Shown piece by piece: positions 8,173-16,237 of a stretch of DNA of 64,000 bases (positions are counted from its first letter, which is position 1; every line of letters starts with the position of its first letter). The notes under the pieces are model-generated. The model did not search any database. It saw only the letters and a program-made list of their open reading frames with translations, and had not been told where the DNA came from. Source of the stretch: Chthonomonas calidirosea. GTDB taxonomy: Bacteria; Armatimonadota; Fimbriimonadia; Fimbriimonadales; Fimbriimonadaceae. The DNA lies in NCBI GenBank assembly GCA_945882415.1, contig CAMCWC010000008.1, positions 1 to 64,000 on the forward strand, in the 5' to 3' direction. The position numbers were made by a program, and so were the translations under genes.

Positions 8173-9330
8173 TTACGATGGAACCACGACTCCACGAACT
8201 TCGCCAAGGCTGATGAAGTGACCGTCTTTGCTTCCGTAGCCCCGGAGCACAACTTCGTCGCCGTCCTGCAAAAAGGTCCGAGTTTGGTCTCCGACCGCAA
8301 TCGGCTGACTGCCGCGCACCGTGAGCTCAAGAAGCGAGCCGAACGTGCCGGGCTCGGTGCCGCTGATCGTCCCGGTCGCATAGAGATCACCCGATTCCAA
8401 AGCCGTGCCGTTGGATGACTGGTGGGCAAACTGCTGGGCGAAGCTCCAGTAGAGTTCGGCGCTTGTGGTTCGGCAAACAACGTGCTCGACGCCGTCCACA
8501 ACCAGAGCAACCTCCAGTTTCAGATCGTAATGCTGAGGGCCATCGATGGCGAGGTGCGGTAGAACGGCAGGCTCTTGTGCCGGACCTTGAATTCGAAACG
8601 GTTCCAAGGCATCGAGAGTCACCAGCCAAGGTGAGATGCTCGTGGCAAAAGACTTCGCCAAGAATGGCCCGAGCGGTTGATACTCGAACCGCTGCACATC
8701 ACGGGAAGACCAATCGTTAACCAGCACCACTCCGGCGATGCTCGAGTCCGCTTCTGAGATCGGGACGACCTCACCTAGAGCAGTGGAACGGCCAATGTAG
8801 AACCCAAGTTCAAGTTCGAAATCCAGTTCCTGAGTCGGGCCGAAGATCGGCGGCACCTCGCCCGCCGGTTTGGTGATGCCGTTTGGTCGAGTAATGGCCG
8901 TGCCTGATGGAACCACGGTGGAAGCGCGCCCGTTGTAGGCGACTGGAAGGTGTCGGTAGTTCGGCAGAAGCGGCGGCATGTCTGGTCGGAACATGCGCCC
9001 GACGTTGCTCGCGTGGTTGATGCCGCTATAGAAATCGGCAAAGGCCTTGACGGGCATCGGGGTCAACAGCTCAAGCTCGGCGATTGGAAGCAGCTGTCTC
9101 GGTTCTTCCAGATATGCACGGGCTGCGCTTCGAGCGGCCTGAACTTGTGCGGTCGTGAGCGGTACAAGCGGGTCCAGCCACTCTAGAATTCCCGCGCTCG
9201 AAAGGTCATCGGTCGCGATGGCGTGATCCTCAATGCGGATCACGTAGCCGTGGTTCCGGCATCTCCCGAGGGGCAAGTTGTCGAGTCCGAATCCCTCGGT
9301 GCCCGGTTGCAGCCAACTTGGATGTCTCAT
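8173..9330 (-). CDS. fahA: Fumarylacetoacetase
   Basis: This enzyme hydrolyses 4-fumarylacetoacetate to fumarate and acetoacetate, the last step of tyrosine/homogentisate degradation. The 385-residue sequence has the N-terminal SH3-like domain and the FAH catalytic domain. Key residues line up with animal FAH: Asp99 and His106 in ADFYSGINHASNVG, Glu172 and Glu174 in DFELELGF, Asp206 in NDWSSRDVQ, plus HLPVAYNGRAS, PLGPFLAKSF and GTISGTEPGTFGS. ATG 9330 overlaps the upstream stop as ATGA; an ATG at 9339 would add three residues. No homogentisate dioxygenase gene is in the window. This is a full-length true FAH, not a short FAH-superfamily sugar-acid hydratase. Confidence 0.93.
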   Translation of the reverse strand: MRHPSWLQPGTEGFGLDNLPLGRCRNHGYVIRIEDHAIATDDLSSAGILEWLDPLVPLTTAQVQAARSAARAYLEEPRQLLPIAELELLTPMPVKAFADFYSGINHASNVGRMFRPDMPPLLPNYRHLPVAYNGRASTVVPSGTAITRPNGITKPAGEVPPIFGPTQELDFELELGFYIGRSTALGEVVPISEADSSIAGVVLVNDWSSRDVQRFEYQPLGPFLAKSFATSISPWLVTLDALEPFRIQGPAQEPAVLPHLAIDGPQHYDLKLEVALVVDGVEHVVCRTTSAELYWSFAQQFAHQSSNGTALESGDLYATGTISGTEPGTFGSLLELTVRGSQPIAVGDQTRTFLQDGDEVVLRGYGSKDGHFISLGEVRGVVVPS

Positions 9331-10166
9331 AACGTCCATCCTAGCTTGCTGAGACCCTCAGCGGGTTCTTCAACTGAGCAAGAACCAAAAGAAGCGAAGA
9401 GCGCGCGAGCATCCTCGATGGCGTCGCGAGAGACATCCCAGTCGCGGAACAGGAATTGTTGCTCTTCAAATCGCCACTCACTCGGCTCTTCCGACTCGAG
9501 CACGACTTTGATCTCGGAAACCGAAAGATCGTGCTGAATCGCCGCTGCGGTGGCGCCCAAGACGTTCACGAAGCCCAGCATCCCGTGTCCGCTCAGCGGC
9601 TCGTGCAATCCGGCGGTGAGCTTGAACGGTAGCTCCAACGCAACACACTCCCAAATGAAGGTCGCCACGATTGCGGTGGCGGGTGGAGTCGGCCCGGTGC
9701 GCAACTTAGCGCCGAAAGCATCAGCATCGGCGAGGGCATCAAGAATCATCGGAAACGGCCGATCTGGGTTCAGCTCCACTAGCACTTCGTCGGCCGCACT
9801 AAATCCGCGCAACTGACCGAGGACTTCATCCACGTCATCGGTATCCGGCAGTTCGCATTCGTACGACCCAACCTTGCCGCCGGCTTGGAGAAAAGCATTC
9901 AGATCACGAGCGTCTTCAAATCGATCGTTCTCCCACTCGCCTCCTCGGCGCCCGATGACGGCCACGGGCTCGTCAGTGAGGGTCAATACGGCCGAGTGAG
10001 AAAGCGCGGTAATCGGTGCCGAGAACCGATGCAACATCCAGCGCAGATCCGATGACTGCAAGGCTCGGTATTCGCCTACTGCCTCTTCTGCTCGTAACTT
10101 CGCGGGCGGAAACATTCCGCTGTAATCGATGCCTCTCCGCAACAGGTCTCGCAAGGATGCTTTCAT
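9327..10166 (-). CDS. Conserved protein of unknown function translationally coupled to fahA
   Basis: This 279-residue soluble protein has no signal peptide or membrane helix. Notable segments are the N-terminal RGIDYSGMFPPAKL, the central GSYECELP, LVELNPDRPFPMILDAL, KLRTGPTPPAT and the C-terminal LPFKLTAGLHEPLSGHGMLGFVNVLGATAAA. The repeated strand-helix rhythm and the PFKLTAGLH motif suggest a barrel-like fold, but I cannot name the family. ATG 10166 (MKASLRD) was preferred over a TTG five codons upstream. Its TGA overlaps the fahA ATG by 4 bp, so stoichiometric expression with FAH is likely. Involvement in aromatic amino-acid breakdown is inference from coupling only. Confidence 0.8.
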   Translation of the reverse strand: MKASLRDLLRRGIDYSGMFPPAKLRAEEAVGEYRALQSSDLRWMLHRFSAPITALSHSAVLTLTDEPVAVIGRRGGEWENDRFEDARDLNAFLQAGGKVGSYECELPDTDDVDEVLGQLRGFSAADEVLVELNPDRPFPMILDALADADAFGAKLRTGPTPPATAIVATFIWECVALELPFKLTAGLHEPLSGHGMLGFVNVLGATAAAIQHDLSVSEIKVVLESEEPSEWRFEEQQFLFRDWDVSRDAIEDARALFASFGSCSVEEPAEGLSKLGWTL

Positions 10167-10192
10167 ATCATAGGCCCACAACTTTTGAAAGG

Positions 10193-10198
10193 TATACT
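10193..10198 (+). promoter_or_regulatory. -10 element of the ANTAR regulator promoter
   Basis: TATACT is a 5/6 match to the -10 consensus, placed about 50 bp upstream of the response regulator start. No good -35 is visible at 16-18 bp. The 40-nt leader ends in CAGGGA before the ATG. Confidence 0.45.
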
Positions 10199-10247
10199 CC
10201 CTCTTTCAGACCGTTGGCGTTACGGCGTCGTAGCCCTCAGGGAAAAT

Positions 10248-10823
10248 ATGGCAACGATGAGAGTTTTGATTGCGGACGACGATCCGATTATTCGTTTGGA
10301 TCTTCGTCAGATGCTGGAAAGCCTCGGCTATGAAGTCGTGGCAGAAGGCGGCGACGGAAAGCAGGCAGTAGACCTCGCCCGCGAAACCCAGCCCGATGTT
10401 TGCATCCTCGACGTGAAGATGCCCGTCATGGACGGAATTGAAGCCGTCAGCATCATCACGGAAGAGAACATCGCTCCGACGATTCTTCTGACCGCTTACT
10501 CCGACAAGGAACTGGTTGACCGAGCTAAAGATGCAGGCGTGTTCGCCTACCTCGTCAAGCCATTCAAGCCTAGCGATTTGCCACCAAGCATTGAAGTTGC
10601 GCGAAGCCGGTTTGAGCAGAACCAGCAGCTCAATGGCGAAGTCTCGAACCTCCAGGAAAAGCTCGAGGCGCGAAAGCTCATCGACCGAGCCAAGGGCATT
10701 TTGATGGACGAGTACAAGGTCGGAGAGTCCGAAGCCTATCGTCGCATTCAGATGCAGAGCATGAACCTGCGAAAGTCGATGCGAGAAGTGGCCGAGGCCA
10801 TCATCCTCGCAAAATCGATCTGA
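10248..10823 (+). CDS. Response regulator with ANTAR RNA-binding domain
   Basis: This 191-residue protein has a CheY-like receiver (about 1-120) with acidic residues in IADDDPI, phospho-acceptor Asp55 in ILDVKMPVMDG, Thr in LLTAYS and Lys in YLVKPFKP. A coiled linker leads to an ANTAR domain (about 130-190): LEARKLIDRAKGILMDEYKVGESEAYRRIQ..., with the invariant alanine-rich AKGILM helix and MREVAEAI. ANTAR regulators bind paired hexanucleotide-loop stem-loops in nascent RNA and prevent termination. ATG 10248 follows AGGGA; an upstream ATG at 10185 would add an unrelated 21-residue tail. No histidine kinase is adjacent. The receiver's partner and RNA targets are unknown; nitrogen metabolism is a frequent theme in the family. 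Confidence 0.92.
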   Translation: MATMRVLIADDDPIIRLDLRQMLESLGYEVVAEGGDGKQAVDLARETQPDVCILDVKMPVMDGIEAVSIITEENIAPTILLTAYSDKELVDRAKDAGVFAYLVKPFKPSDLPPSIEVARSRFEQNQQLNGEVSNLQEKLEARKLIDRAKGILMDEYKVGESEAYRRIQMQSMNLRKSMREVAEAIILAKSI

Positions 10824-10845
10824 CCGTTCCGGTCAAAATGACGTC

Positions 10846-11346
10846 ATGAACGACGTCTTGTGGGCTCCGTGGCGCTTAACCTACATCGAGAAGCCTGCTC
10901 AGTCGTCGGGCACCGGCGACATCTTCGTGGATCTTCCGGCCGAAAATGACGACCGGAAGAACTCCATTCTCTTTCGCGGCACGACGGCGTTCGTAATGCT
11001 CAACGCCTACCCGTACACCAACGGGCATCTCTTAATTGCCCCGTATCGGCAAGTCGCCGATATTGATCTTCTCGACGACGCCGAATTGCTTGAGATTAAT
11101 CAGCTGCTCGCGCAAGGCGTCCGCTGGCTCCGCACGGCATACAACCCAGATGGGTTCAACCTCGGCGTCAACATGGGCAAGGCGGCCGGGGCAGGGATAC
11201 CGGTCCACATCCATTGGCACATCGTGCCGCGCTGGAACGGGGACACGAACTTCATGACCGCCGTCGGCGAAGTGCGCGTGATGCCGCAGTCGCTGGAAGC
11301 CAGCTACGACCGACTTCGCGGAGTGATTGATGGAATCCCTCGCTGA
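10846..11346 (+). CDS. HIT family nucleotide hydrolase/phosphorylase
   Basis: This 166-residue protein carries the histidine-triad motif at residues 121-125 (HIHWHIVPRW), whose middle histidines form the nucleotidyl intermediate. The N-terminal LWAPWRLTYIEKP and the segment FVMLNAYPYTNGHLLIAPYR are typical of the AP4A-phosphorylase-like HIT branch. It probably cleaves dinucleoside polyphosphates or nucleotide conjugates in the cytoplasm. It starts 22 nt after the ANTAR regulator and its end overlaps the UDG gene by 17 nt, so the three form an operon. Confidence 0.9.
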   Translation: MNDVLWAPWRLTYIEKPAQSSGTGDIFVDLPAENDDRKNSILFRGTTAFVMLNAYPYTNGHLLIAPYRQVADIDLLDDAELLEINQLLAQGVRWLRTAYNPDGFNLGVNMGKAAGAGIPVHIHWHIVPRWNGDTNFMTAVGEVRVMPQSLEASYDRLRGVIDGIPR

Positions 11347-11929
11347 GCTTCGGTCCCGGGCATTAGTCTGCACCGCTTGTCCGCTGTCCGAGCGGCGAAC
11401 CAACGTCGTTTTTGGTGAAGGCGATCCTAAGTCGCCACTGGTACTTGTGGGAGAAGGACCCGGCGAGAACGAGGATAAGCAGGGAAGGCCCTTCATTGGC
11501 CGCGCAGGGCAGTTGTTGGACCGAGCCCTTGTCGATGCTGGCTTGACGCGAGAAATGGTCTACATCACGAACACGGTCAAGTGTCGCGCTGCCGATTGGA
11601 GCACCGGGAAGCCAGTCAATCGTGCGCCAACCGAGGCCGAAGCGACCGCTTGCCGCGAATGGCTCGTGCCACAGCTCGCAATCATGGCGCCGAAGGTCAT
11701 TCTGTGTATCGGCGCACCAAGCGCGAAGAACTTAATCAAGAAAAACTTCCAGATCACAAAGGAGCGCGGTAAGTACTTCCCCTGCGAATTCGCCAAGACC
11801 GCCATCGCGACCCTTCACCCGGCTTACATCCTGCGTCAGGCGAACATCAGTGGCGACGGCGGATATAGCTTGCTCGTGGCGGATATCGCCCGCGCTTGGG
11901 AAGCCGCTAATCGCCTGGTCCAGATGTAG
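11330..11929 (+). CDS. Family 4 uracil-DNA glycosylase (Fe-S)
   Basis: This 199-residue DNA repair enzyme removes uracil from DNA. Four cysteines for a 4Fe-4S cluster are visible: Cys14 and Cys17 (CTACPL), Cys85 (TNTVKCR) and Cys108 (ATACREW). The active-site motif GEGPGENEDKQGRPF and the C-terminal LHPAYILR are diagnostic of type 4/5 UDGs of thermophiles and many non-model bacteria. ATG 11330 is preferred over an adjacent TTG. It overlaps the HIT gene by 17 nt, indicating translational coupling. Confidence 0.93.
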   Translation: MESLAELRSRALVCTACPLSERRTNVVFGEGDPKSPLVLVGEGPGENEDKQGRPFIGRAGQLLDRALVDAGLTREMVYITNTVKCRAADWSTGKPVNRAPTEAEATACREWLVPQLAIMAPKVILCIGAPSAKNLIKKNFQITKERGKYFPCEFAKTAIATLHPAYILRQANISGDGGYSLLVADIARAWEAANRLVQM

Positions 11930-11972
11930 CAGGCCGGATTCGCAATCCTGAAACGTTGTGTGATGGTTTTGG

Positions 11973-11978
11973 CATACT
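11973..11978 (+). promoter_or_regulatory. -10-like element directly before the aminopeptidase start
   Basis: CATACT ends 7 nt before the ATG at 11986 and there is no Shine-Dalgarno. The spacing fits initiation at or next to the start codon, that is, a leaderless mRNA. Confidence 0.4.
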
Positions 11979-11985
11979 GTTTTGC

Positions 11986-14286
11986 ATGCTCGGTGCCATC
12001 ACCCCGTTAATGCTCGCCTCCGCCGTCGCGGATCGCCGGCCACCCCGAACCTTTGATCTTCTCCACGTCAAGTGGGAGATCAGCATCAACAAGAACCGGC
12101 CCGGGCAGATTGTCGGGAAAGTCACGAATCGCTTACAACTCATGCCTGGTCAGCGATCGGTAAGTTTTGATTGTCAGCGGCTCTCCGTGCAAAACGTTTT
12201 GGTAGATGGCAAGCCAAAGTCGTTTTCGCTCCAGAACAACCGCCTCAACATCCCAAACGCGGGCAAAAGCCTGCGGCCGATCAACGTAACGATCACCTAC
12301 GTCGGCACGCCAGAAGCCGGAGTCTATTACGTTCCCGCCGAGCGCGCCTACCCAGCGAAAACCCCGGTGTATTACACCCAGGGCGAAATGGAAGACACCC
12401 GAAATTGGCTTCCTACCTACGACTACCCAGATGACAAGGCAACCAGCGAAGGCACATTGATCCTGCCGAAAGGCTGGAGCGGATTGAGCAATGGAAAGCT
12501 GGTCAAAAAGGTTGTCGGGAAAGTGAATGACACCTTTAGCTGGAAGATGAATCAGGCGCACTCGACCTACCTGATTAGCTTCGTCGCCGGACCGTATTCG
12601 GAGATCTTCGAACAACGGTCGCCACTCCCGGTGAGCTACTGGGTTCCAACCGGACTTGAGGCTCAGGGCAAGGTCGCGTTTCAGGGAACGGCTCGCAACG
12701 TTGCCGTCTACGAAAAGTTGACCGGCTTCAAGTATCCGTACGCAAAGTACAGCCAGTCCGCCGTTCCCGACTTCATGTTCGGTGGAATGGAGAACATAAC
12801 GGCGACGACTCAGACAATTAGCACGCTCCATCCGCAGCATGTTCACCCCCTCGAAGATTCGACCGGGTTGGTCGCACACGAACTGGCGCACCAGTGGTTT
12901 GGCGACACCGTGACGACGCCAAACTGGTCGCACATCTGGATCAATGAAGGCTGGGCCAGCTTCATGCCCGCTTTCTACACCCGCGAAATTGAGGGCCAGG
13001 ATGCGTTCGACCTCCAGCGGGTCGACATCTTCTCGGGCGGTCTTGGGGCGCACGCGGGCGGCAATCGCCCAATGGTCTGGTTTGGCTACAAAGACCCCAT
13101 CGAAATGTTCGACGGCTTTGCCTATCCCGGCGGAGCATCGCGCATGTTCATGCTGATGCGAATGGTCGGCGAGCCCGCATTTTGGGACGCCACCAAGAAG
13201 TACTTGAACGCCTACAAGTACAAAAACGTCGACACGGAGCAGTTCTTCACGTTCTATTCCAAAACGCTCGGCACCAATCTCGACTGGTTCCGGAAGCAGT
13301 GGTTCTACGAGAATGCCGCGCCGAAGCTGACGGTGAAGCGAGACGGCAAGAAGTGGACGATTGAGCAGTCGGGCACCAACTTCCGTATTCCAACCGAAGT
13401 TCTGCTCATCAACGGCGAGCAGATTGGTATCGAGAAAGTCACGCTGACCGGTACGAAGACGGAAGTCAGTTTCCCGGCCGAACTGGTTCAACTCGACCCG
13501 GCGGCTTGGCAGATGGCGGATATTCGCTATGAAGCTAACCTGACCCCAGCTGAATGGATGAAGATGTACCGTTTCGCCAGAAACGCTGGACAGCGCGCTC
13601 GGCTGGCACCGGTTGCTTTCCCCACGCTATCCGAGCCACAGAAGGTCGAATTGGCCAAGCTGAGCATCAGCAACTCACTCCGAAGCCGATTGATCCCGCT
13701 CATTTCGGATGAGGCGTATCTTTCGAGCTTGCTTACAAGTGCGAGCCCGTTTGAGCGCCGCGCGGCGGTGAGCCGACTCGGAGAGCTGAAACCCACTGAA
13801 GCAACTCAGGGCAAGATTCGCGAGCTGATGCAGTCGGATAAGAACGATTTGATTCGGCTTGATTCCCTTCGGGCGCTGGTCCGCGTAACCGGCGACAAAA
13901 GCCTTGTCGAAGATGCCTGGGTCACCGATTCCCACCAAGACGAGTTCCGAAAGTTTGCGATGAATCACTTTGCCGATACCGACAAAGATCGAGCACGGGG
14001 CATCAGCCTCAGCCAACTGAAGACGCCACGAAACGAAGCGCTCCGAGTTCAAGCGATCGAAATTCTTGGCCGAATCAAAGATGAGCCGGGCCAGACCGAA
14101 GCCTATGACGCCCTCGTAAAGGTCACCAAGGAGAAGTCCTTCGGTGCCCGGGCGGCGGCGATCAATGCGCTAGCCGAATACGGCGACAAAAAAGCGATTC
14201 CAGTACTGGAACCGCTTTTGAGTCATCCGCTGTCGTTCATCAGGAACAACGTTCAGGGAGCCGTGGCAAGGCTCAAAGGCCGCTAG
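11986..14286 (+). CDS. M1 family zinc aminopeptidase with C-terminal HEAT-like repeats
   Basis: This 766-residue peptidase has the GAMEN-type motif GGMENIT (266-272), the zinc site HELAHQ (His298, His302) and third ligand Glu321 in NEGWASF, all intact. A hydrophobic N-terminus (MLGAITPLMLASAVA) looks like a signal peptide, implying export. The N-terminal beta-domain and central thermolysin-like domain are followed by about 270 residues of alpha-solenoid HEAT-type repeats such as EALRVQAIEILGRIKDEP and GARAAAINALAEYGDKKAIPVL. ATG 11986 was chosen over a TTG at 11956 because it gives the signal peptide. The 3' end overlaps the convergent gene by 14 bp. Confidence 0.92.
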   Translation: MLGAITPLMLASAVADRRPPRTFDLLHVKWEISINKNRPGQIVGKVTNRLQLMPGQRSVSFDCQRLSVQNVLVDGKPKSFSLQNNRLNIPNAGKSLRPINVTITYVGTPEAGVYYVPAERAYPAKTPVYYTQGEMEDTRNWLPTYDYPDDKATSEGTLILPKGWSGLSNGKLVKKVVGKVNDTFSWKMNQAHSTYLISFVAGPYSEIFEQRSPLPVSYWVPTGLEAQGKVAFQGTARNVAVYEKLTGFKYPYAKYSQSAVPDFMFGGMENITATTQTISTLHPQHVHPLEDSTGLVAHELAHQWFGDTVTTPNWSHIWINEGWASFMPAFYTREIEGQDAFDLQRVDIFSGGLGAHAGGNRPMVWFGYKDPIEMFDGFAYPGGASRMFMLMRMVGEPAFWDATKKYLNAYKYKNVDTEQFFTFYSKTLGTNLDWFRKQWFYENAAPKLTVKRDGKKWTIEQSGTNFRIPTEVLLINGEQIGIEKVTLTGTKTEVSFPAELVQLDPAAWQMADIRYEANLTPAEWMKMYRFARNAGQRARLAPVAFPTLSEPQKVELAKLSISNSLRSRLIPLISDEAYLSSLLTSASPFERRAAVSRLGELKPTEATQGKIRELMQSDKNDLIRLDSLRALVRVTGDKSLVEDAWVTDSHQDEFRKFAMNHFADTDKDRARGISLSQLKTPRNEALRVQAIEILGRIKDEPGQTEAYDALVKVTKEKSFGARAAAINALAEYGDKKAIPVLEPLLSHPLSFIRNNVQGAVARLKGR

Positions 14287-14896
14287 CGCGGGCTTTCTTG
14301 TCTAGGTCGAGAAGAATGTCGTAGGCCAGTGGATCAAGGAAAATGACGCGGATAAAGAACTTCATCTTGTCCGCGTCTGACTTACCAGCAAGATCGGCGG
14401 ACGGATCGAATTCTTTCCAATCAATGCTGGTCATCACTTTCTTCTGACCGGCATCGAAGCACTCGTCGATCGTCTTGTAGAGCATTTCCGAAAGTTCGCC
14501 GCGGGCCATGATTCGGCGGATGCCGAGGGCGCGGACGAGTAGGATGCACTTTTTGACAAGGTCTTTCTTGGGAAAGACGCCGTTTTCGCGGGCCTTCTTC
14601 AGCGACTCATTAACTTCCGCTTCGAGCGCCAGGAGTTGCTTGTCTTCGTCTTCCAGAACCTTGCGTTGCTCGGACTTGATCTTCGCGTAAACCGGAAGGA
14701 TCTTGTCGAATTGGTCCTTTCGGATGATCAGCGGCATCAATTGCATCAGCAAGTCGATCCGGCGCATGTTCTCCTGAACCTTCTGGCTACGCGCCGCAAC
14801 TTCAGGGTCTTGGAGTTTGGGGGAGGTTCCGGCCGATGCCGAAGCACCGATCACGAACATCGCAGCGATGGTGATTGCAACACGTGAAAAGCTCAT
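14273..14896 (-). CDS. Small exported alpha-helical protein, unknown function
   Basis: This 207-residue protein begins with a signal peptide (MSFSRVAITIAAMFVIGASASA) and is otherwise rich in Lys, Glu and Leu, with predicted long helices or coiled coil (KVQENMRRIDLLMQL, KIKSEQRKVLEDEDKQLLALEAEVNESLKKA). I do not recognise the family. Its ATG overlaps the stop of the upstream membrane-protein gene as ATGA, so the pair is translationally coupled. A periplasmic scaffold or chaperone-like role is possible but not shown. Confidence 0.75.
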   Translation of the reverse strand: MSFSRVAITIAAMFVIGASASAGTSPKLQDPEVAARSQKVQENMRRIDLLMQLMPLIIRKDQFDKILPVYAKIKSEQRKVLEDEDKQLLALEAEVNESLKKARENGVFPKKDLVKKCILLVRALGIRRIMARGELSEMLYKTIDECFDAGQKKVMTSIDWKEFDPSADLAGKSDADKMKFFIRVIFLDPLAYDILLDLDKKARASGL

Positions 14897-15261
14897 TTCA
14901 AATTCTCGTTCTGGTTGGACGATTGTATGGCATCGCCGGTTTGTCTTGCATCCATAGCAAGGGAAACGGCGACGCTCATCGCTGCGGTTTGGAGCCAAAC
15001 GAACACCGAGCCCGATAGAGCAAGCAGCAGCCACGCCCAAGGAGCAAGCCCGGTCGGGGCGAGACCATTGAACGCCGCGATGCACGCGATGCCGCCTCCA
15101 AGAAGCAAGATAGCCACCGGGAACAAAAGAATGAGCGCCGTGAGGCGCTGCTTTCGCGGTCGCTTTCGGAGCTCGTGAGGCGACAATAATGGCACCCGGC
15201 GCACGGACAAGCCAGCCGCAATCCAAATGACAAAAGCTAAGCCCGTTTGAATCCAGAACAC
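14893..15261 (-). CDS. Small integral membrane protein, unknown function
   Basis: This 122-residue protein has three hydrophobic segments: the N-terminal GLAFVIWIAAGLSV, LTALILLFPVAILLLGGGIACIAAF, and LAPWAWLLLALSGSVFVWLQTAA. A polar basic loop (LSPHELRKRPRKQR) and a polar tail separate and follow them. The start is GTG 15261, with CATAAT 8 nt upstream and no Shine-Dalgarno. It is coupled by an ATGA overlap to the exported helical protein downstream, so the two may work together at the membrane. No family is recognised. Confidence 0.72.
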   Translation of the reverse strand: MFWIQTGLAFVIWIAAGLSVRRVPLLSPHELRKRPRKQRLTALILLFPVAILLLGGGIACIAAFNGLAPTGLAPWAWLLLALSGSVFVWLQTAAMSVAVSLAMDARQTGDAIQSSNQNENLK

Positions 15262-15276
15262 GAATCGGTATTATGC
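15247..15276. promoter_or_regulatory. Divergent promoter with a symmetric -10 shared by two leaderless-looking genes
   Basis: Rightward: TTGAAT (15247-15252), 16 bp, TATTAT (15269-15274), then 9 nt to the TTG start at 15284. Leftward: CATAAT (complement of 15270-15275), then 8 nt to the GTG start at 15261. The two -10 hexamers overlap in ATTAT/ATAAT. Only 22 bp separate the two genes, so both promoters must be in this patch. Neither gene has a visible ribosome-binding site. Confidence 0.6.
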
Positions 15277-15283
15277 GTCCACT

Positions 15284-16213
15284 TTGATCCTTGTTTTTGG
15301 AACAATCTGCATCGACCGGCTGCGGCGGGTAGCGCGCCTTCCCGAACCCGGTGGGTATGTGGAAGTCGAGCAAGAGCAACTCATGCTCGGAGGCGAGGCC
15401 GCGAACACCGCGACGGCTCTTTTGCAATGGGGCGATGCTCCGGTTCTCACTGGGAATGCGATCGGTACCTCCCTGGAATCAGATGTCCTGTGGTCCGCGC
15501 TTCGGGCAAAGAACCTACCGGTCGAGAACCTGCGGGCGCTCCCGGAAGGGCGACAATCGGGCCCGATGCTCTCGCCAGTCTGTGACGTGTACATCACGCC
15601 AGATGGACAGCGGACGATGTTTGGCACGGGCTTTGGCCGAATGGGGCCAGGGATTCCGGTTGCCAGGCTGCCTTACTCTGAAGGAGACTGGTTCACCGTC
15701 GAATCCAACATGTCTGGACCTTCCCGAGATGCTGTTCGCGCCGCTTCCGAAGCGGGAATGAAGGTTTATGTGATGGACTTCTTTCGAGAAGAAGAGCCGA
15801 TCAAAGAGCACATGTTCTGGCAAAGCAGCACTGACTGGGTTGGTGTGCGCGGCAACACCCAGCGAAATGTGCGGTGGGTGAAAGATTGGGTGGCAAAGTA
15901 CGGCTGCTTTGCCATCTTAAGCGACGGCCCGAACGGATTCGTTGCAGGATCGCCAAACCACCCGGTGCGGATGTATCCGCCGTTTCCCGCGCCAGATATG
16001 GTGGACAGCACGGGCGCGGGGGATATGTTCCGCGCTGGGATGCTACATGGCCTTTCACGCGGCTGGTCAATCCCGGATTGTTTACGGTTTGCCGCGTCGG
16101 CCGGATGCCTCAAGTGCGGCTACTTTGGTGCCACTTCGCATGTTCCGCCGATTGCGGACATCGAGAGCTTAATCGCAGAAAACCCGGATGTCGCCGCTCA
16201 GTACGAGCGATGA
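15284..16213 (+). CDS. PfkB family carbohydrate kinase
   Basis: This 309-residue ribokinase-fold protein should phosphorylate a sugar or nucleoside with ATP. The N-terminal GGEAANTATALLQWG motif and the C-terminal PfkB signature DSTGAGDMFRAGML, with catalytic base Asp247, are clear. The start is TTG 15284; no ATG or GTG in this frame could replace it. The protein begins ILVFGTICIDRL, the usual first beta-strand. A bidirectional terminator is built into its 3' end. It could serve the ribose-type importer 12 kb away, but that is only a guess. Confidence 0.88.
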   Translation: MILVFGTICIDRLRRVARLPEPGGYVEVEQEQLMLGGEAANTATALLQWGDAPVLTGNAIGTSLESDVLWSALRAKNLPVENLRALPEGRQSGPMLSPVCDVYITPDGQRTMFGTGFGRMGPGIPVARLPYSEGDWFTVESNMSGPSRDAVRAASEAGMKVYVMDFFREEEPIKEHMFWQSSTDWVGVRGNTQRNVRWVKDWVAKYGCFAILSDGPNGFVAGSPNHPVRMYPPFPAPDMVDSTGAGDMFRAGMLHGLSRGWSIPDCLRFAASAGCLKCGYFGATSHVPPIADIESLIAENPDVAAQYER

Positions 16214-16225
16214 CAGCCGGGTTTT
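16179..16225. terminator. Bidirectional terminator overlapping the end of the PfkB gene
   Basis: Left arm AAAACCCGGATGTC (16179-16192) pairs with GACAGCCGGGTTTT (16212-16225): 14 positions with one mismatch. The 19-nt apex contains a small CGCTC/GAGCG stem. The flanking A4 and T4 give a U-tract on both strands. The stop codon of the PfkB gene (16211-16213) is inside the structure, and the convergent lipoprotein gene ends at 16238. Confidence 0.8.
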
Positions 16226-16237
16226 CGAGTTGCGCAG

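Noticed and set aside
12133-13491. 452-codon frame antisense to the M1 aminopeptidase
   Set aside because: The sense strand has intact GAMEN and HExxH motifs. The antisense product is low-complexity with no family match.
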